Shown: piece by piece, positions 1 through 7,994 of the stretch
Position numbering within the stretch: the stretch's first letter is position 1
Layout of the letters: each line of letters opens with the position of its first letter
From: Natronorubrum halalkaliphilum
GTDB lineage: Archaea > Halobacteriota > Halobacteria > Halobacteriales > Natrialbaceae
Direction of reading: 5' to 3'
Length of the DNA: 64,000 bases
Assembly (NCBI RefSeq): GCF_009834785.1
Contig: NZ_WUYX01000029.1
Span: 1-64,000 of the forward strand
Program-made: the position numbers and the translations under genes
Notes under the pieces: generated by a model
The model's database searches: none
Told to the model about the DNA's origin: nothing
What the model saw: only the letters and a program-made list of their open reading frames with translations

Positions 1-105
1 TTCGCCGAGTCGTCAGCAGCAATGAGATGATCTCACGGGCTCACGCTGTGCCGGCTGTCGAGACCTCGGGGTAAACACATACGCGCTCCCCAGTTCCAGG
101 TCCTA

Positions 106-190
106 CATACGGTTTACTGTAGGCAATTACCGCCGATCACCAGGGACGGGGTCGGTGATCGGCGGTACATAGTTACAGCAATCCGTATCA
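106..190. repeat. dispersed palindromic element, copy 1 (inverted loop)
   Basis: A palindrome of about 85 bp with two nested inverted repeats. The inner arms taccgccgatcacc (128-141) and ggtgatcggcggta (154-167) are perfect complements around a 12-bp loop, agggacggggtc (142-153). The outer ends, catacggtttactgta and tacagcaatccgtatc, are imperfect complements. Copies 2 (22959-23044) and 3 (60878-60963) share both arms, but their loop is the exact reverse complement of this one. The element ends 8 nt before the stop codon of the leftward gene at 199. No other feature is visible in 1-198. Confidence 0.9.
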
Positions 191-198
191 GGCGAAGT

Positions 199-669
199 TC
201 AGTCGAAGTCCGGCAGATCCTCCGGCGGCTCGTACTCGGCCTCCCAGTCGATGTACTCCTCTTTGAGAATAACCGAAACGACCTGTCCGAACTCGGTCAG
301 TTCGGCGTTGATCGAGGAGACCGTGCCCCAGGTGTCGAGTTCGGGGTGATACTCTCGAGTCTGCCAGTCCTCCGGAATTCCGGGTGCGTGATAGCCGACG
401 CGGTCCGCGAAGTCGTCCCAGAAGAAATCGAACTCCGCAAAGAGATCGAGGTCGCGAGCGATATTGAACTCCCGTTGCTCGAGATCCGTGTCCGCTCGCC
501 ACTCCTCGAAGGCCTCCTCCCAGGCACCCTCCTCGAGGAACGCCTGAAGTTCCTCGCGGCGGTAGTCGATCTCGTCGCCGTCGTCGGCGCTGATCGTTGC
601 ATCGTCGTACTCGTTCGGATCGACGAACTCCAGTTCAGGCGGGTCGGTGGCTTCGACCTCGAGTGTCAT
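199..669 (-). CDS. conserved acidic hypothetical protein
   Basis: A soluble, very acidic protein of 156 residues, rich in Glu, Asp and Trp, with no signal peptide or membrane segment. The start at 669 (MTLEVEATD) is preferred to one 13 codons upstream because that extension is basic and unlike the rest of the protein. I do not recognise a domain. Composition is typical of haloarchaeal cytosolic proteins, which supports its being a real gene. Its stop codon lies immediately next to palindromic element copy 1, which may provide its 3' end. Confidence 0.7.
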   Translation of the reverse strand: MTLEVEATDPPELEFVDPNEYDDATISADDGDEIDYRREELQAFLEEGAWEEAFEEWRADTDLEQREFNIARDLDLFAEFDFFWDDFADRVGYHAPGIPEDWQTREYHPELDTWGTVSSINAELTEFGQVVSVILKEEYIDWEAEYEPPEDLPDFD

Positions 670-828
670 GGACGGACGTAGGACGGGTTCGCGGATAAGA
701 ATTCCCACCTCGTCACGTTGGCCGTATCGGGACGCGTTCGCCGTGACGAGAGGTACCGGGTCGGTGTCGGTCGATCGAAATCCGATAGAATCCCTACAAC
801 TATTTTCGTCTGGATCGTACGGACGGCT

Positions 829-1239
829 ATGGGCAGTGAGAGCGGTGGGAGGGAGTACAGTCTCACCGAAATCTTCGCTATCAAGTTCGTCCTGGCCGAT
901 ATCCTGATCATCGCCGCATTGCTGTTAGCGGGGCCGCTGTACGCAGTCGCGATCACGGCGCTGTTCGTGTTTACGACGTTCCTCATCTGGTATCTCACCC
1001 AGCGGACCGGAACTGAGACGGCAGATACCGAGACGCCTCGTGAAACCGATTCCACGGCCCAGCGGGCGGAGACCGACCGCGATCCCGTCACGAAACTGCA
1101 GGACCGATACGCCGCCGGCGAACTCTCCGACGAGGAGTTCGAAGCGAAACTCGGCCGACTGATCGAATCCAACGAACGGGCCGACGCTGCTGGGATCGAC
1201 ACGGCGGAACTCGAACTCGAACTCGAGCGATCGGAGTGA
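829..1239 (+). CDS. membrane protein with SHOCT domain
   Basis: A 136-residue protein with two hydrophobic segments around residues 11-50, a Thr/Glu-rich linker, and a C-terminal SHOCT-type segment with the pattern DPVTKLQDRYAAGELSDEEF. Known SHOCT domains are short C-terminal helical motifs of unclear function, possibly for oligomerisation, often found in small membrane proteins. The start at 829 (MGSESGG) is chosen because the preceding 37 codons are Arg-rich and not protein-like, and an AT-rich stretch (about 797-807) precedes it at promoter distance. It runs rightward from the divergent gene at 199-669 and shows no operon partner. Confidence 0.8.
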   Translation: MGSESGGREYSLTEIFAIKFVLADILIIAALLLAGPLYAVAITALFVFTTFLIWYLTQRTGTETADTETPRETDSTAQRAETDRDPVTKLQDRYAAGELSDEEFEAKLGRLIESNERADAAGIDTAELELELERSE

Positions 1240-1345
1240 AGCCGAACGAACGGTGTGATCGACGTCTCGACCGCCGCTCGGATCGGTACCGCTTGCTTTC
1301 CCGCTATCCCAACACTGAATCGACGGCCGGTCGTATCCTCGAGCC

Positions 1346-2131
1346 ATGACCGACTACGAGGCCGCGATTCTCGACGTCGACGGGACGATCGTTCGAGGCG
1401 AGGAGTTGCTCCCCGACGTGACCGACGGACTCCACGCGCTCGAGGACGCCGGCATCGCCCGACTCCTCTTTTCGAACAATCCGACGCGGGGCAGCGGTCA
1501 CTACGGCGAGATGCTCGAGCCACACGGGATCGACGTCGACCCCGAGGCGGTCCTCACCTCGGCGACGGTCTCGGCGGACTACCTCGCGAGGACTCACGCC
1601 GGCGAACGAGTCTACCTCGTCGGTAGCGACCGACTCGAGGCGATTCTCGAGGATGCGGCAGTCGAGTTGGCCGAGGAGCCGGAGGCGGCCGACGTCGTCC
1701 TCGGCTCGTTCGATACGGACTTCTCGTACGGCTCGCTCTGGGAGTCGCTGCGAGCGCTCGAGGGCGAGGTCCCGTTCTACGGTACTGACCCGGATACGAC
1801 GATCCCGGTCGACGACGGACAGATCCCCGGCTCCGGGGCGATCCTCGCTGCGATGGAAGCCGTCGCCGGCCGCGAACCCGACGCGATTCTCGGAAAGCCC
1901 TCTTCGATCGCTGCGACGGCTGCGATGGACCGCCTCGGGACCGACCCCGAGCGAACGCTGGTCGTCGGCGATCGACTGAACACCGACATCGCCCTCGGAG
2001 ATCGAGCCGGAATGACGACCGTGCTCGTCCTCACCGGCGTGACGGACCGTTCCGATATCGACGACGCGGACGTCCAGCCCGATTACGTCCTCGACTCGCT
2101 CGCCGAAATCGAGACGCTCCTCGAGGATTGA
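1346..2131 (+). CDS. HAD-superfamily hydrolase, NagD/class IIA type
   Basis: A 261-residue haloacid dehalogenase-like phosphatase. Motif I is DVDGT, with nucleophile Asp10 and acid/base Asp12. Motif II is the Ser in LLFSNNPTRG, motif III is the Lys in GKPS, and motif IV is VVGDRLNTDI. The class IIA cap lies between motifs II and III. This is the architecture of NagD, 4-nitrophenyl phosphatase and phosphoglycolate phosphatase-type enzymes, so a cytosolic sugar-phosphate or nucleotide phosphatase is likely. The substrate cannot be read from sequence. The length is normal for the family and the gene appears to be monocistronic. Confidence 0.9.
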   Translation: MTDYEAAILDVDGTIVRGEELLPDVTDGLHALEDAGIARLLFSNNPTRGSGHYGEMLEPHGIDVDPEAVLTSATVSADYLARTHAGERVYLVGSDRLEAILEDAAVELAEEPEAADVVLGSFDTDFSYGSLWESLRALEGEVPFYGTDPDTTIPVDDGQIPGSGAILAAMEAVAGREPDAILGKPSSIAATAAMDRLGTDPERTLVVGDRLNTDIALGDRAGMTTVLVLTGVTDRSDIDDADVQPDYVLDSLAEIETLLED

Positions 2132-2222
2132 AGCGCTTCTCTGGGAGAGAAACCGATAGCCGGTCGTCGCGGATTCGCCGGGGGATCGCCGTCCCTGCAC
2201 TGCAAATCGTGCGTCCGAGAGT

Positions 2223-2230
2223 CATATTTA
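2223..2230 (+). promoter_or_regulatory. TATA element of the gene at 2257
   Basis: The sequence catattta is centred 30 nt before the ATG at 2257, the spacing expected for a nearly leaderless archaeal transcript. A perfect 5-1-5 palindrome, gtgacagtcac (2234-2244), sits between it and the start codon and could be an operator. Confidence 0.6.
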
Positions 2231-2256
2231 TCAGTGACAGTCACGAACGTCGAAGT

Positions 2257-2493
2257 ATGAAATCCCGTATCAAACACGTCCTGCTTCGGGCCCGCTACGC
2301 GGCGATCGGCGCCGCGATCGGGGCCGCAATCGGATCCGTCTTCAGTCGAAACGCGGCGAGTACCGGCGGCGCGATCGGCGGTCTCATCGGCGCGACCGTG
2401 GCAGACACCCGCGACAGCGCGAGTAGCTTCCTCGACGAGGCCAAAGAGAAGGAGTTTAGCCCGTTGTCCGAGGGCGACGAAGAGCAGCACTGA
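2257..2493 (+). CDS. small glycine-zipper-like protein
   Basis: A 78-residue protein. After a basic N-terminus (MKSRIKHVLLRAR) comes a repeated small-residue helix (AAIGAAIGAAIG, then GGAIGGLIGATVA), resembling glycine-zipper membrane segments. The acidic tail ends in EEQH. The start at 2257 is fixed by a TATA element 30 nt upstream; upstream in-frame codons are not protein-like. The function is unknown. A small membrane-associated protein is the likeliest reading, since glycine zippers pack transmembrane helices. Confidence 0.7.
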   Translation: MKSRIKHVLLRARYAAIGAAIGAAIGSVFSRNAASTGGAIGGLIGATVADTRDSASSFLDEAKEKEFSPLSEGDEEQH

Positions 2494-2612
2494 ATCGGCG
2501 GCCCGACCGTCGTTTTCGTCCGATCCGGCCGGAACCGGGTCCGTTTTCGAACGGTTGCTTCTGATCATAAGCGACCCGAACGAATTTATTATATGAGTGA
2601 TATCCACGACGT

Positions 2613-3665
2613 ATGACTGAGTTCGTCACCCCGCCCCCGCTCGAACCCGGGGATCGGATCGCCGTCGTCGCACCGTCGTCGAACGCCGCCGTCGAGTTCC
2701 CGCACGTCTACGAACTTGGACTCGAGCGCCTGCGTACGACTTTCGACCTCGAGCCGATCGAGTATCCGACCGCGTCGAAGGGAACCGAGTACCTCATCGA
2801 CCACTCCGAGGCGCGGGCACGGGACGTGATGGACGCCTTCGCCGATCCGGACATCCGCGGCGTCATCAGCGTCATCGGCGGCAACGACCAGATCCGGATC
2901 CTCGAGCACCTCGATCCCGACGTGCTCCGAGAGAACCCGACGCGATTCTACGGCTACAGCGACAACACCCAACTCGCGCTGTACCTGTGGAACCTCGGAC
3001 TCGTCTCCTACTACGGACCGGCCGTGATGGTCGAACTCGCCATGGACGGCCACCTGTTCGATCACACCGTCGAGTACACGAATCGAGCGTTCTTCGATGA
3101 ATCGTTCGGCGCCCTCGAGCCGGCCGAGGCGTTCACCGACGAACCCGGCGACTGGACCGATCCCGACTCACTCGACCAGCCTCGCGAAACCGAGCCGAAC
3201 CCGGGCTGGACGTGGGCTGGCGGCGAGACAGCGGTCGAAGGCCGCGTCTGGGGTGGCTGTCTGGAGAGCATCGATCAACGGCTGCTCGCGGATCGATACC
3301 TCCCCGAGGACAGCGACCTCGAGGGGACGATCCTGGCCCTCGAGACGTCCGAAGAGGTGCCGGCCCACACCTGGGTCGCGGGTGTACTTCGCGCGCTCGG
3401 TGAACGGGGGCTGCTCGAGCGCTTCGACGGGGTGCTCGTCGGTCGTCCGGCGACGCGATCGCATCTCGAAGACAGGCCACCAGAACAGCGCGAGCGGTAT
3501 CGAACCCAGCAACGAGATGCGATCTCGGGCGTCCTCGAGACGTACAATCCGACGGCACCGATCGTCTTCGACGTCGATTTCGGTCACACGTGGCCGACGA
3601 CCCCGATTCCGATCGGGGGTCGAGTCGAGATCGATCCCGAGAGCGAGACGATTCGATTCGAGTAA
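2613..3665 (+). CDS. peptidase S66 family (LD-carboxypeptidase/MccF-like)
   Basis: A 350-residue protein with the S66 fold features: an N-terminal PGDRIAVVAPSS strand, the IGGNDQ loop, GYSDNT carrying the probable nucleophile Ser116, WGGCLESI at the start of the C-terminal domain, and FGHTWPT with the probable catalytic His325. S66 enzymes cleave L,D-peptide bonds in murein or, like MccF, hydrolyse peptidyl-nucleotide antibiotics. Haloarchaea have no murein, so an MccF-like self-immunity or peptide-amide role is more plausible. The AT-rich tttattatat about 25 nt upstream looks like the promoter. It is a single gene, convergent with the thioesterase downstream. Confidence 0.9.
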   Translation: MTEFVTPPPLEPGDRIAVVAPSSNAAVEFPHVYELGLERLRTTFDLEPIEYPTASKGTEYLIDHSEARARDVMDAFADPDIRGVISVIGGNDQIRILEHLDPDVLRENPTRFYGYSDNTQLALYLWNLGLVSYYGPAVMVELAMDGHLFDHTVEYTNRAFFDESFGALEPAEAFTDEPGDWTDPDSLDQPRETEPNPGWTWAGGETAVEGRVWGGCLESIDQRLLADRYLPEDSDLEGTILALETSEEVPAHTWVAGVLRALGERGLLERFDGVLVGRPATRSHLEDRPPEQRERYRTQQRDAISGVLETYNPTAPIVFDVDFGHTWPTTPIPIGGRVEIDPESETIRFE

Positions 3666-3686
3666 CGGCCACCCGGCTAGCTGCGG

Positions 3687-4133
3687 TTAGTTCCCGCCGT
3701 TCTCTCCCTCAATCGCGGTCTTTCGAAGCTGCGCTGCCTCCTCGCAGTCGACGGTCAACTCCGGAACCGGCGTCGGCGTGTTATCGTCGTCGATCGCGAC
3801 GTACACGAAGTACGATTCGGTCGTTTTCTCGCGCTCTCGAGTCCGCAGGTCCTCGCGTTCGGTGACCAGTCGAACCTTCACGCTCGAGGTGCCCGCGTCG
3901 TAGACGTAGGCCGTGATATATGCGGTATCGCCCACGGGAATCGGCCGTTCGAAGTTCATCCGGTTGACGCGAGCGGTGACGCAGGTCTCACCGGAAAACC
4001 GCATCGCGGACATCGCCCCGACCTCGTCCATCCACTTCATGACGTTTCCGCCGTGGGCGACCTCGAGCATATTCGCGTGATTCGGCTGCACCATCTCGCG
4101 GTTCTCGACCAGGGTCTCCATGAGATCGGTCAT
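3687..4133 (-). CDS. acyl-CoA thioesterase, hotdog fold (YciA/Acot type)
   Basis: A 148-residue single hotdog domain. The motif HANMLEVAHGGNVMKWMDEVGAMSA contains the His-Gly-Gly turn and the acidic residue at the start of the central helix expected for acyl-CoA thioesterases of the YciA/BFIT group. RVNRMNFERPIPVGD follows as the second conserved block. The enzyme should hydrolyse acyl-CoA to free acid and CoA in the cytosol. MTDLMETL at 4133 is chosen over a start 10 codons upstream because homologues of this group usually begin close to this point. Acyl chain preference is unknown. Confidence 0.87.
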   Translation of the reverse strand: MTDLMETLVENREMVQPNHANMLEVAHGGNVMKWMDEVGAMSAMRFSGETCVTARVNRMNFERPIPVGDTAYITAYVYDAGTSSVKVRLVTEREDLRTREREKTTESYFVYVAIDDDNTPTPVPELTVDCEEAAQLRKTAIEGENGGN

Positions 4134-4502
4134 CGGTCGGAGTTGCGCCACGAGCGCAATCACTCTTGTCGTTCAGCGGGCCGAGCGACGGACGGATACC
4201 GGTTGACGCCACGGTGAACGCCGACGGACTCGGACTCCAGGGCCGCCGACATCGTTCTCTACGGCAGGTGCAGGCCGAATACACCGGGGTCGTTCGGAAG
4301 AGCGCCCCCTCCGCGAGCGAGGCCGTCGGGGTCGCGGCCCTCGCAGGTCTTCGATCCCGCGGAGCGACGGGACGTCTCTGGGATCTCGAACCAGTCGCCC
4401 CCAAGCGATTTGCTGTGGACACGACCGACGTCGAGAAAGTACGGCTCGAGATAGTTTCCTGAGTCCGATACTGGTAAAAGTCGTCGCCGAGTTGACCCGC
4501 TA
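4134..4502. other. intergenic region, no supported gene
   Basis: A divergent intergenic region between the thioesterase and TraB genes. Short open frames exist on both strands, but they lack protein-like composition, promoter spacing or a recognisable domain. The segment just before 4503 (tactggtaaaagtcg) may hold the TraB promoter. Confidence 0.5.
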
Positions 4503-6278
4503 ATGAGCGATGCAGGCGACGCCGACGTGCCGGAGCCCCCGGAGCCGTCCACGAAGAAGGGACGAGGTTCCGTTCACGTCCTCGGGACGGCACACGTCTC
4601 GCAGGCGAGCGTCGACGACGTACACGAAACGATCGATCGCGAAGACCCGGACGTCGTCGCCGTCGAACTCGACGAAGGCCGATACCGCCAGATGCAGGGC
4701 GGTGCCCCGGAAGATATCGAGGCGAAGGATCTGCTCTCGGGGAACACCGTCTTTCAGTTTCTGGCCTACTGGATGCTTTCCTACGTCCAGTCACGGCTCG
4801 GCGAGAAGTTCGACATCGAACCCGGTGCGGACATGCGCGCCGCCATCGAAGCCGCCGAACGTAACGGCAGCGGCGTTGCGCTCGTCGACCGAGACATTCA
4901 GGTGACGATACAGCGGTTCTGGCGACGGTTATCGTTCACCGAGAAGTTGAAGATGGTCGGCGGACTCGCCCTCGGCATTACCGATCCCCGCACCATCGGG
5001 CTCACCTTCGGTGCCGTCGCCGGGATCTTCGTCGGCCTCATCTTCGCCGCGTTTCTCGCCCCGCTGTTGGGCCTCGGCGACCTCCTGTTGCTCGGGATCA
5101 CCGCCCCGACGACGCTCCAGTACATCGGTTCCGTCGCCGTCGGCGCGATCGGCGGCGCGCTTGTCGGACTGGTCTTTCTGCCCTCCCTGGAGACGGCCGG
5201 CGACTCCTCCGGCGGAGTTCTCAGCGGCTTCTCGGTACGGATCCTCGCCGGACTGGTCCTCGGGATCGCCGCCTGCCTCACACTGGTCGCGACCGAGACC
5301 TTCGTCGGGCCGTTCTCGGCCGGTGCCTTCGAGAGCGCCGGCATCTACGCCGTTCGCGGGACGATCGGAATCCTCGCGGGACTCGGTATCGGCGTCGCTA
5401 TCGGCGCCGTCGTCGGCCTCTTCCTGAGCACCACCAGCGGTGACGTCGAAGATATCGACGAAATCGACATCGAAGAGATGACCGACGGCGACGTCGTCGC
5501 CGCGATGATGGAGGAGTTCCGGCAGTTCAGCCCGCGCGGTGCAAACGCCCTGATCGACGAGCGCGACGCCTACATCGCCCACAACCTCCACCAACTCCGC
5601 GAGCAGGGGTACGACGTCCTCGCCGTCGTCGGCGCCGGACACAAGGCCGGTATCGAACGTCATCTGGAGAACCCATCGGGGATTCCCTCCCTCGAGTCGA
5701 TCTCGGGAACCGCCTCCGGACGGCGGTTTTCGCCGGTGAAAATCATCGGCTATCTGATCATGTTCGGCTTCATCGGCTTTTTCTTCCTCTTGATTATGGC
5801 CGGCGTTCAGGACACCTTCCTCCTGCAGTTGTTCGGCGCGTGGTTCCTGTTCAACGGCGTCTTCGCGTTCACGCTCGCGCGACTCGCCGGTGCACACTGG
5901 ACCAGTGCTGGCGTTGGCGGGTCGGTCGCCTGGCTGACCAGCATCAATCCGCTGTTGGCACCCGGCTGGTTCGCCGGTTACGTCGAACTCAAACACCGAC
6001 CGGTCAACGTCCGAGACATCCAGTCGCTCAACGAAATCGTCGGCGACACCGAGCGGCCGATGGGCGAGGCCCTGACCGATATGTTCGACGTCCCGCTGTT
6101 CCGGCTGATCATGATCGTCGCGCTCACGAACATCGGCAGCATGATCGCGACGCTGTTGTTCTTCGTCGTCGTCGTTCCCTGGATGGGCCAGGAGGTCGGC
6201 GGCGTCGATGCGCTGATGGGTGAACTCATCCGCGGGGCCGAAAACAGCCTCGAGCTGATCCGAGGACTCCTGGCATGA
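4503..6278 (+). CDS. TraB/PrgY-family membrane protein
   Basis: A 591-residue protein. The TraB domain begins with VHVLGTAHVSQASVDDV (about residues 21-38), contains DVVAVELDEGRYRQM, and resumes near residue 360 with the late block ending GAGHKAGIERHL. A hydrophobic block (about 155-330) interrupts it, and about 415-591 forms several further membrane helices. The family includes PrgY/TraB of Gram-positive pheromone plasmids and is structurally related to Tiki/GumN peptidases, whose GxxH and paired conserved residues are retained here. The archaeal substrate is unknown. The last 4 bases overlap the start of the M50 protease gene (ATGA), so the two are likely co-translated and may act together. 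Confidence 0.88.
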   Translation: MSDAGDADVPEPPEPSTKKGRGSVHVLGTAHVSQASVDDVHETIDREDPDVVAVELDEGRYRQMQGGAPEDIEAKDLLSGNTVFQFLAYWMLSYVQSRLGEKFDIEPGADMRAAIEAAERNGSGVALVDRDIQVTIQRFWRRLSFTEKLKMVGGLALGITDPRTIGLTFGAVAGIFVGLIFAAFLAPLLGLGDLLLLGITAPTTLQYIGSVAVGAIGGALVGLVFLPSLETAGDSSGGVLSGFSVRILAGLVLGIAACLTLVATETFVGPFSAGAFESAGIYAVRGTIGILAGLGIGVAIGAVVGLFLSTTSGDVEDIDEIDIEEMTDGDVVAAMMEEFRQFSPRGANALIDERDAYIAHNLHQLREQGYDVLAVVGAGHKAGIERHLENPSGIPSLESISGTASGRRFSPVKIIGYLIMFGFIGFFFLLIMAGVQDTFLLQLFGAWFLFNGVFAFTLARLAGAHWTSAGVGGSVAWLTSINPLLAPGWFAGYVELKHRPVNVRDIQSLNEIVGDTERPMGEALTDMFDVPLFRLIMIVALTNIGSMIATLLFFVVVVPWMGQEVGGVDALMGELIRGAENSLELIRGLLA

Positions 6279-6913
6279 GTTATCGGACGCGGCGAGAGTC
6301 CGAGTCGGGGCCGGAACTGCGCTTCAGCGACAAGGAACTGTTCGATCTTGCGCTGGCGTGGATCACGCTCTCCGTTGCGTTCGCGCTGTTGCTGGCGCCG
6401 ATTCACCGGGGGCAGATCGGCGCTGGATACTTCGGTGCAACGGTCGCGTTGAGCTTCGTCACCGTCGGTGTCGCCTTCCTGTTACACGAACTCGCCCACA
6501 AGGTCGTCGCGATCGAGTACGGCCAGATCGCCGAGTTCCGGGCGGACTACCAGATGCTGTTTCTGGCGATCATGAGCGCGCTCGTTGGCTTCCTCTTTGC
6601 CGCACCGGGAGCCGTCTACCATCAGGGTCGGATCACGAAACGCCAGAACGGCCACATCGCGCTCGCCGGCCCGGTTACGAACCACCTGCTCGCGCTCATG
6701 TTCTTCCCGCTCATGATCTTCCCCGGGATCATCGGGACCGTCGGCCACCTCGGCGTCCTGATCAATCTCTTCCTCGCCACGTTCAACATGATTCCGTTCG
6801 GTCCGCTCGACGGAAAGTCCGTCCTCGAGTGGAACAAGCCAGTGTTCGCCGTCGTGTTCGTGGTGAGCCTCGCCCTGACCGTCGGATTCTACATGGTTTT
6901 CGGGCTGTTCTGA
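6275..6913 (+). CDS. M50-type intramembrane metalloprotease
   Basis: A 212-residue, multi-helix membrane protein with a zinc-binding HELAH motif (His71, Glu72, His75) and a later NMIPFGPLDGKSVLEW block whose Asp179 would be the third ligand. Both are hallmarks of site-2-protease-like M50 enzymes. It is short and has no PDZ domain, as in minimal archaeal S2P homologues. It probably cleaves membrane helices in the plane of the membrane. The start overlaps the TraB stop by 4 nt, which suggests translational coupling and a shared role in membrane protein turnover or signalling; that role is an inference. Confidence 0.9.
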   Translation: MSYRTRRESESGPELRFSDKELFDLALAWITLSVAFALLLAPIHRGQIGAGYFGATVALSFVTVGVAFLLHELAHKVVAIEYGQIAEFRADYQMLFLAIMSALVGFLFAAPGAVYHQGRITKRQNGHIALAGPVTNHLLALMFFPLMIFPGIIGTVGHLGVLINLFLATFNMIPFGPLDGKSVLEWNKPVFAVVFVVSLALTVGFYMVFGLF

Positions 6914-7158
6914 CCGGCCTTCGATTCGATTTACTCGGTTTCTCTTTTCGTCTGAGACGGGTCAACGGACGGGTATCAGCACAATCATCGGGAGAGAGGT
7001 GATGGTTCAGTCGGCCATGTCCGGTAGAATATTTCACACTATGCTTTGTGCTGTAGAGTAATCTAATTGGAAAAGGTTTTCATCCTGTAACTCGAGTATC
7101 AGGACGAGTCGGAGCCGGCGTCGTCGACGGAGTGGTGGGACGAAAGAGCGTGGTCACA

Positions 7159-7992
7159 ATGCCAGAAACGACATCTCGATCGGTCCCCTGGACCGGACAG
7201 ACACGAGCGTTCGCACGGAGACACGTACAGCAGTTACGTCGAAACAAACTGATCGTCGCGCTCGCGGTCGGCTGGCCGGTGTTGTGGTACTTCCTGACGA
7301 TGGCGTTTTTCATCGAGGAACCCGCTTCCGGACAGTTGGGGTACGTAAAGGCCTCGAACGGGATCACCTACGGCCTGTTCGGTGCTTTTACCGTCACCGT
7401 CGCGGTGTTCGCGGGGGAGTTCGCACGCGACCTCGAGGGCGACCGGTACCGAAAACTGCGCGCATTGCCAGTCTCGCCGACCGCGGATCTCGCGGGTCGG
7501 TTCCTCGCGGGGACGGCACTCGGTGCCTGTTCCTACCTCGCGACGATCCTCGCGGCATACGCCCATGGCGGGACCTTCGAACTGCAGTATCTAGGCCCGA
7601 CGACGCTCGCGATACTCGCGCTCACGCTGGTTCTGTTTTGCGCGATCGCGATGGCGCTCGCGTTGCTCCTGGCGCTCGTCATCACCAAGCCCGAACACAT
7701 GACGACGATCGCCGTCGTGGTCGTGTTGATGGCGTTTTACCTGACGGGGTTCAACGGCACGGTCCCCCAGTTGATCGCCGAGGATCCGACGTTCGTCAAC
7801 TACTTGCCGAACTCGCTGGCGACCCGGATGCAGATCGCCGCCTGGGCGGGCTCCGACAACGTCGACTTTATGACGCCGCCGGCGGCGCCGCTAACCCTCG
7901 AGTACGGGGCCCTCCTGGTCGGCTACGCCGTCGGACTCTGTGCCGTCGCCGTCGCGATCGTGCGCCGGTTTGCTTACGGAGGTGAGCCCTAA
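7159..7992 (+). CDS. ABC-2 type transporter permease
   Basis: A 277-residue membrane protein with about six helices. A positively charged N-terminus (RAFARRHVQQLRRNK) leads into the first helix (IVALAVGWPVLWYFLTMAF), as is usual for ABC-2 permeases of drug or polysaccharide exporters. The start at 7159 (MPETTS) is nine codons inside the longest open frame and is favoured by composition. The ATPase gene follows after 2 nt, giving an operon of permease, ATPase, membrane protein and regulator (7159-9968). The exported substrate cannot be deduced. Confidence 0.85.
   Translation: MPETTSRSVPWTGQTRAFARRHVQQLRRNKLIVALAVGWPVLWYFLTMAFFIEEPASGQLGYVKASNGITYGLFGAFTVTVAVFAGEFARDLEGDRYRKLRALPVSPTADLAGRFLAGTALGACSYLATILAAYAHGGTFELQYLGPTTLAILALTLVLFCAIAMALALLLALVITKPEHMTTIAVVVVLMAFYLTGFNGTVPQLIAEDPTFVNYLPNSLATRMQIAAWAGSDNVDFMTPPAAPLTLEYGALLVGYAVGLCAVAVAIVRRFAYGGEP
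7978..7985 (+). promoter_or_regulatory. strong Shine-Dalgarno site for the ABC ATPase
   Basis: The octamer ggaggtga matches the anti-SD 3' end of haloarchaeal 16S rRNA. It lies 9 nt before the ATG at 7995, inside the end of the permease gene. It is notable because many genes in this window seem leaderless. Confidence 0.75.
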
Positions 7993-7994
7993 CG

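Noticed and set aside
2234-2244. GTGACAGTCAC palindrome, also at about 30479-30489
   Set aside because: Two occurrences of an 11-mer with flanks are within chance expectation for pairwise matches in 64 kb, and the positions relative to the promoters differ.
4166-4462. 98-codon rightward frame upstream of TraB
   Set aside because: Composition is basic and irregular, no domain, and it lies in a divergent promoter region.
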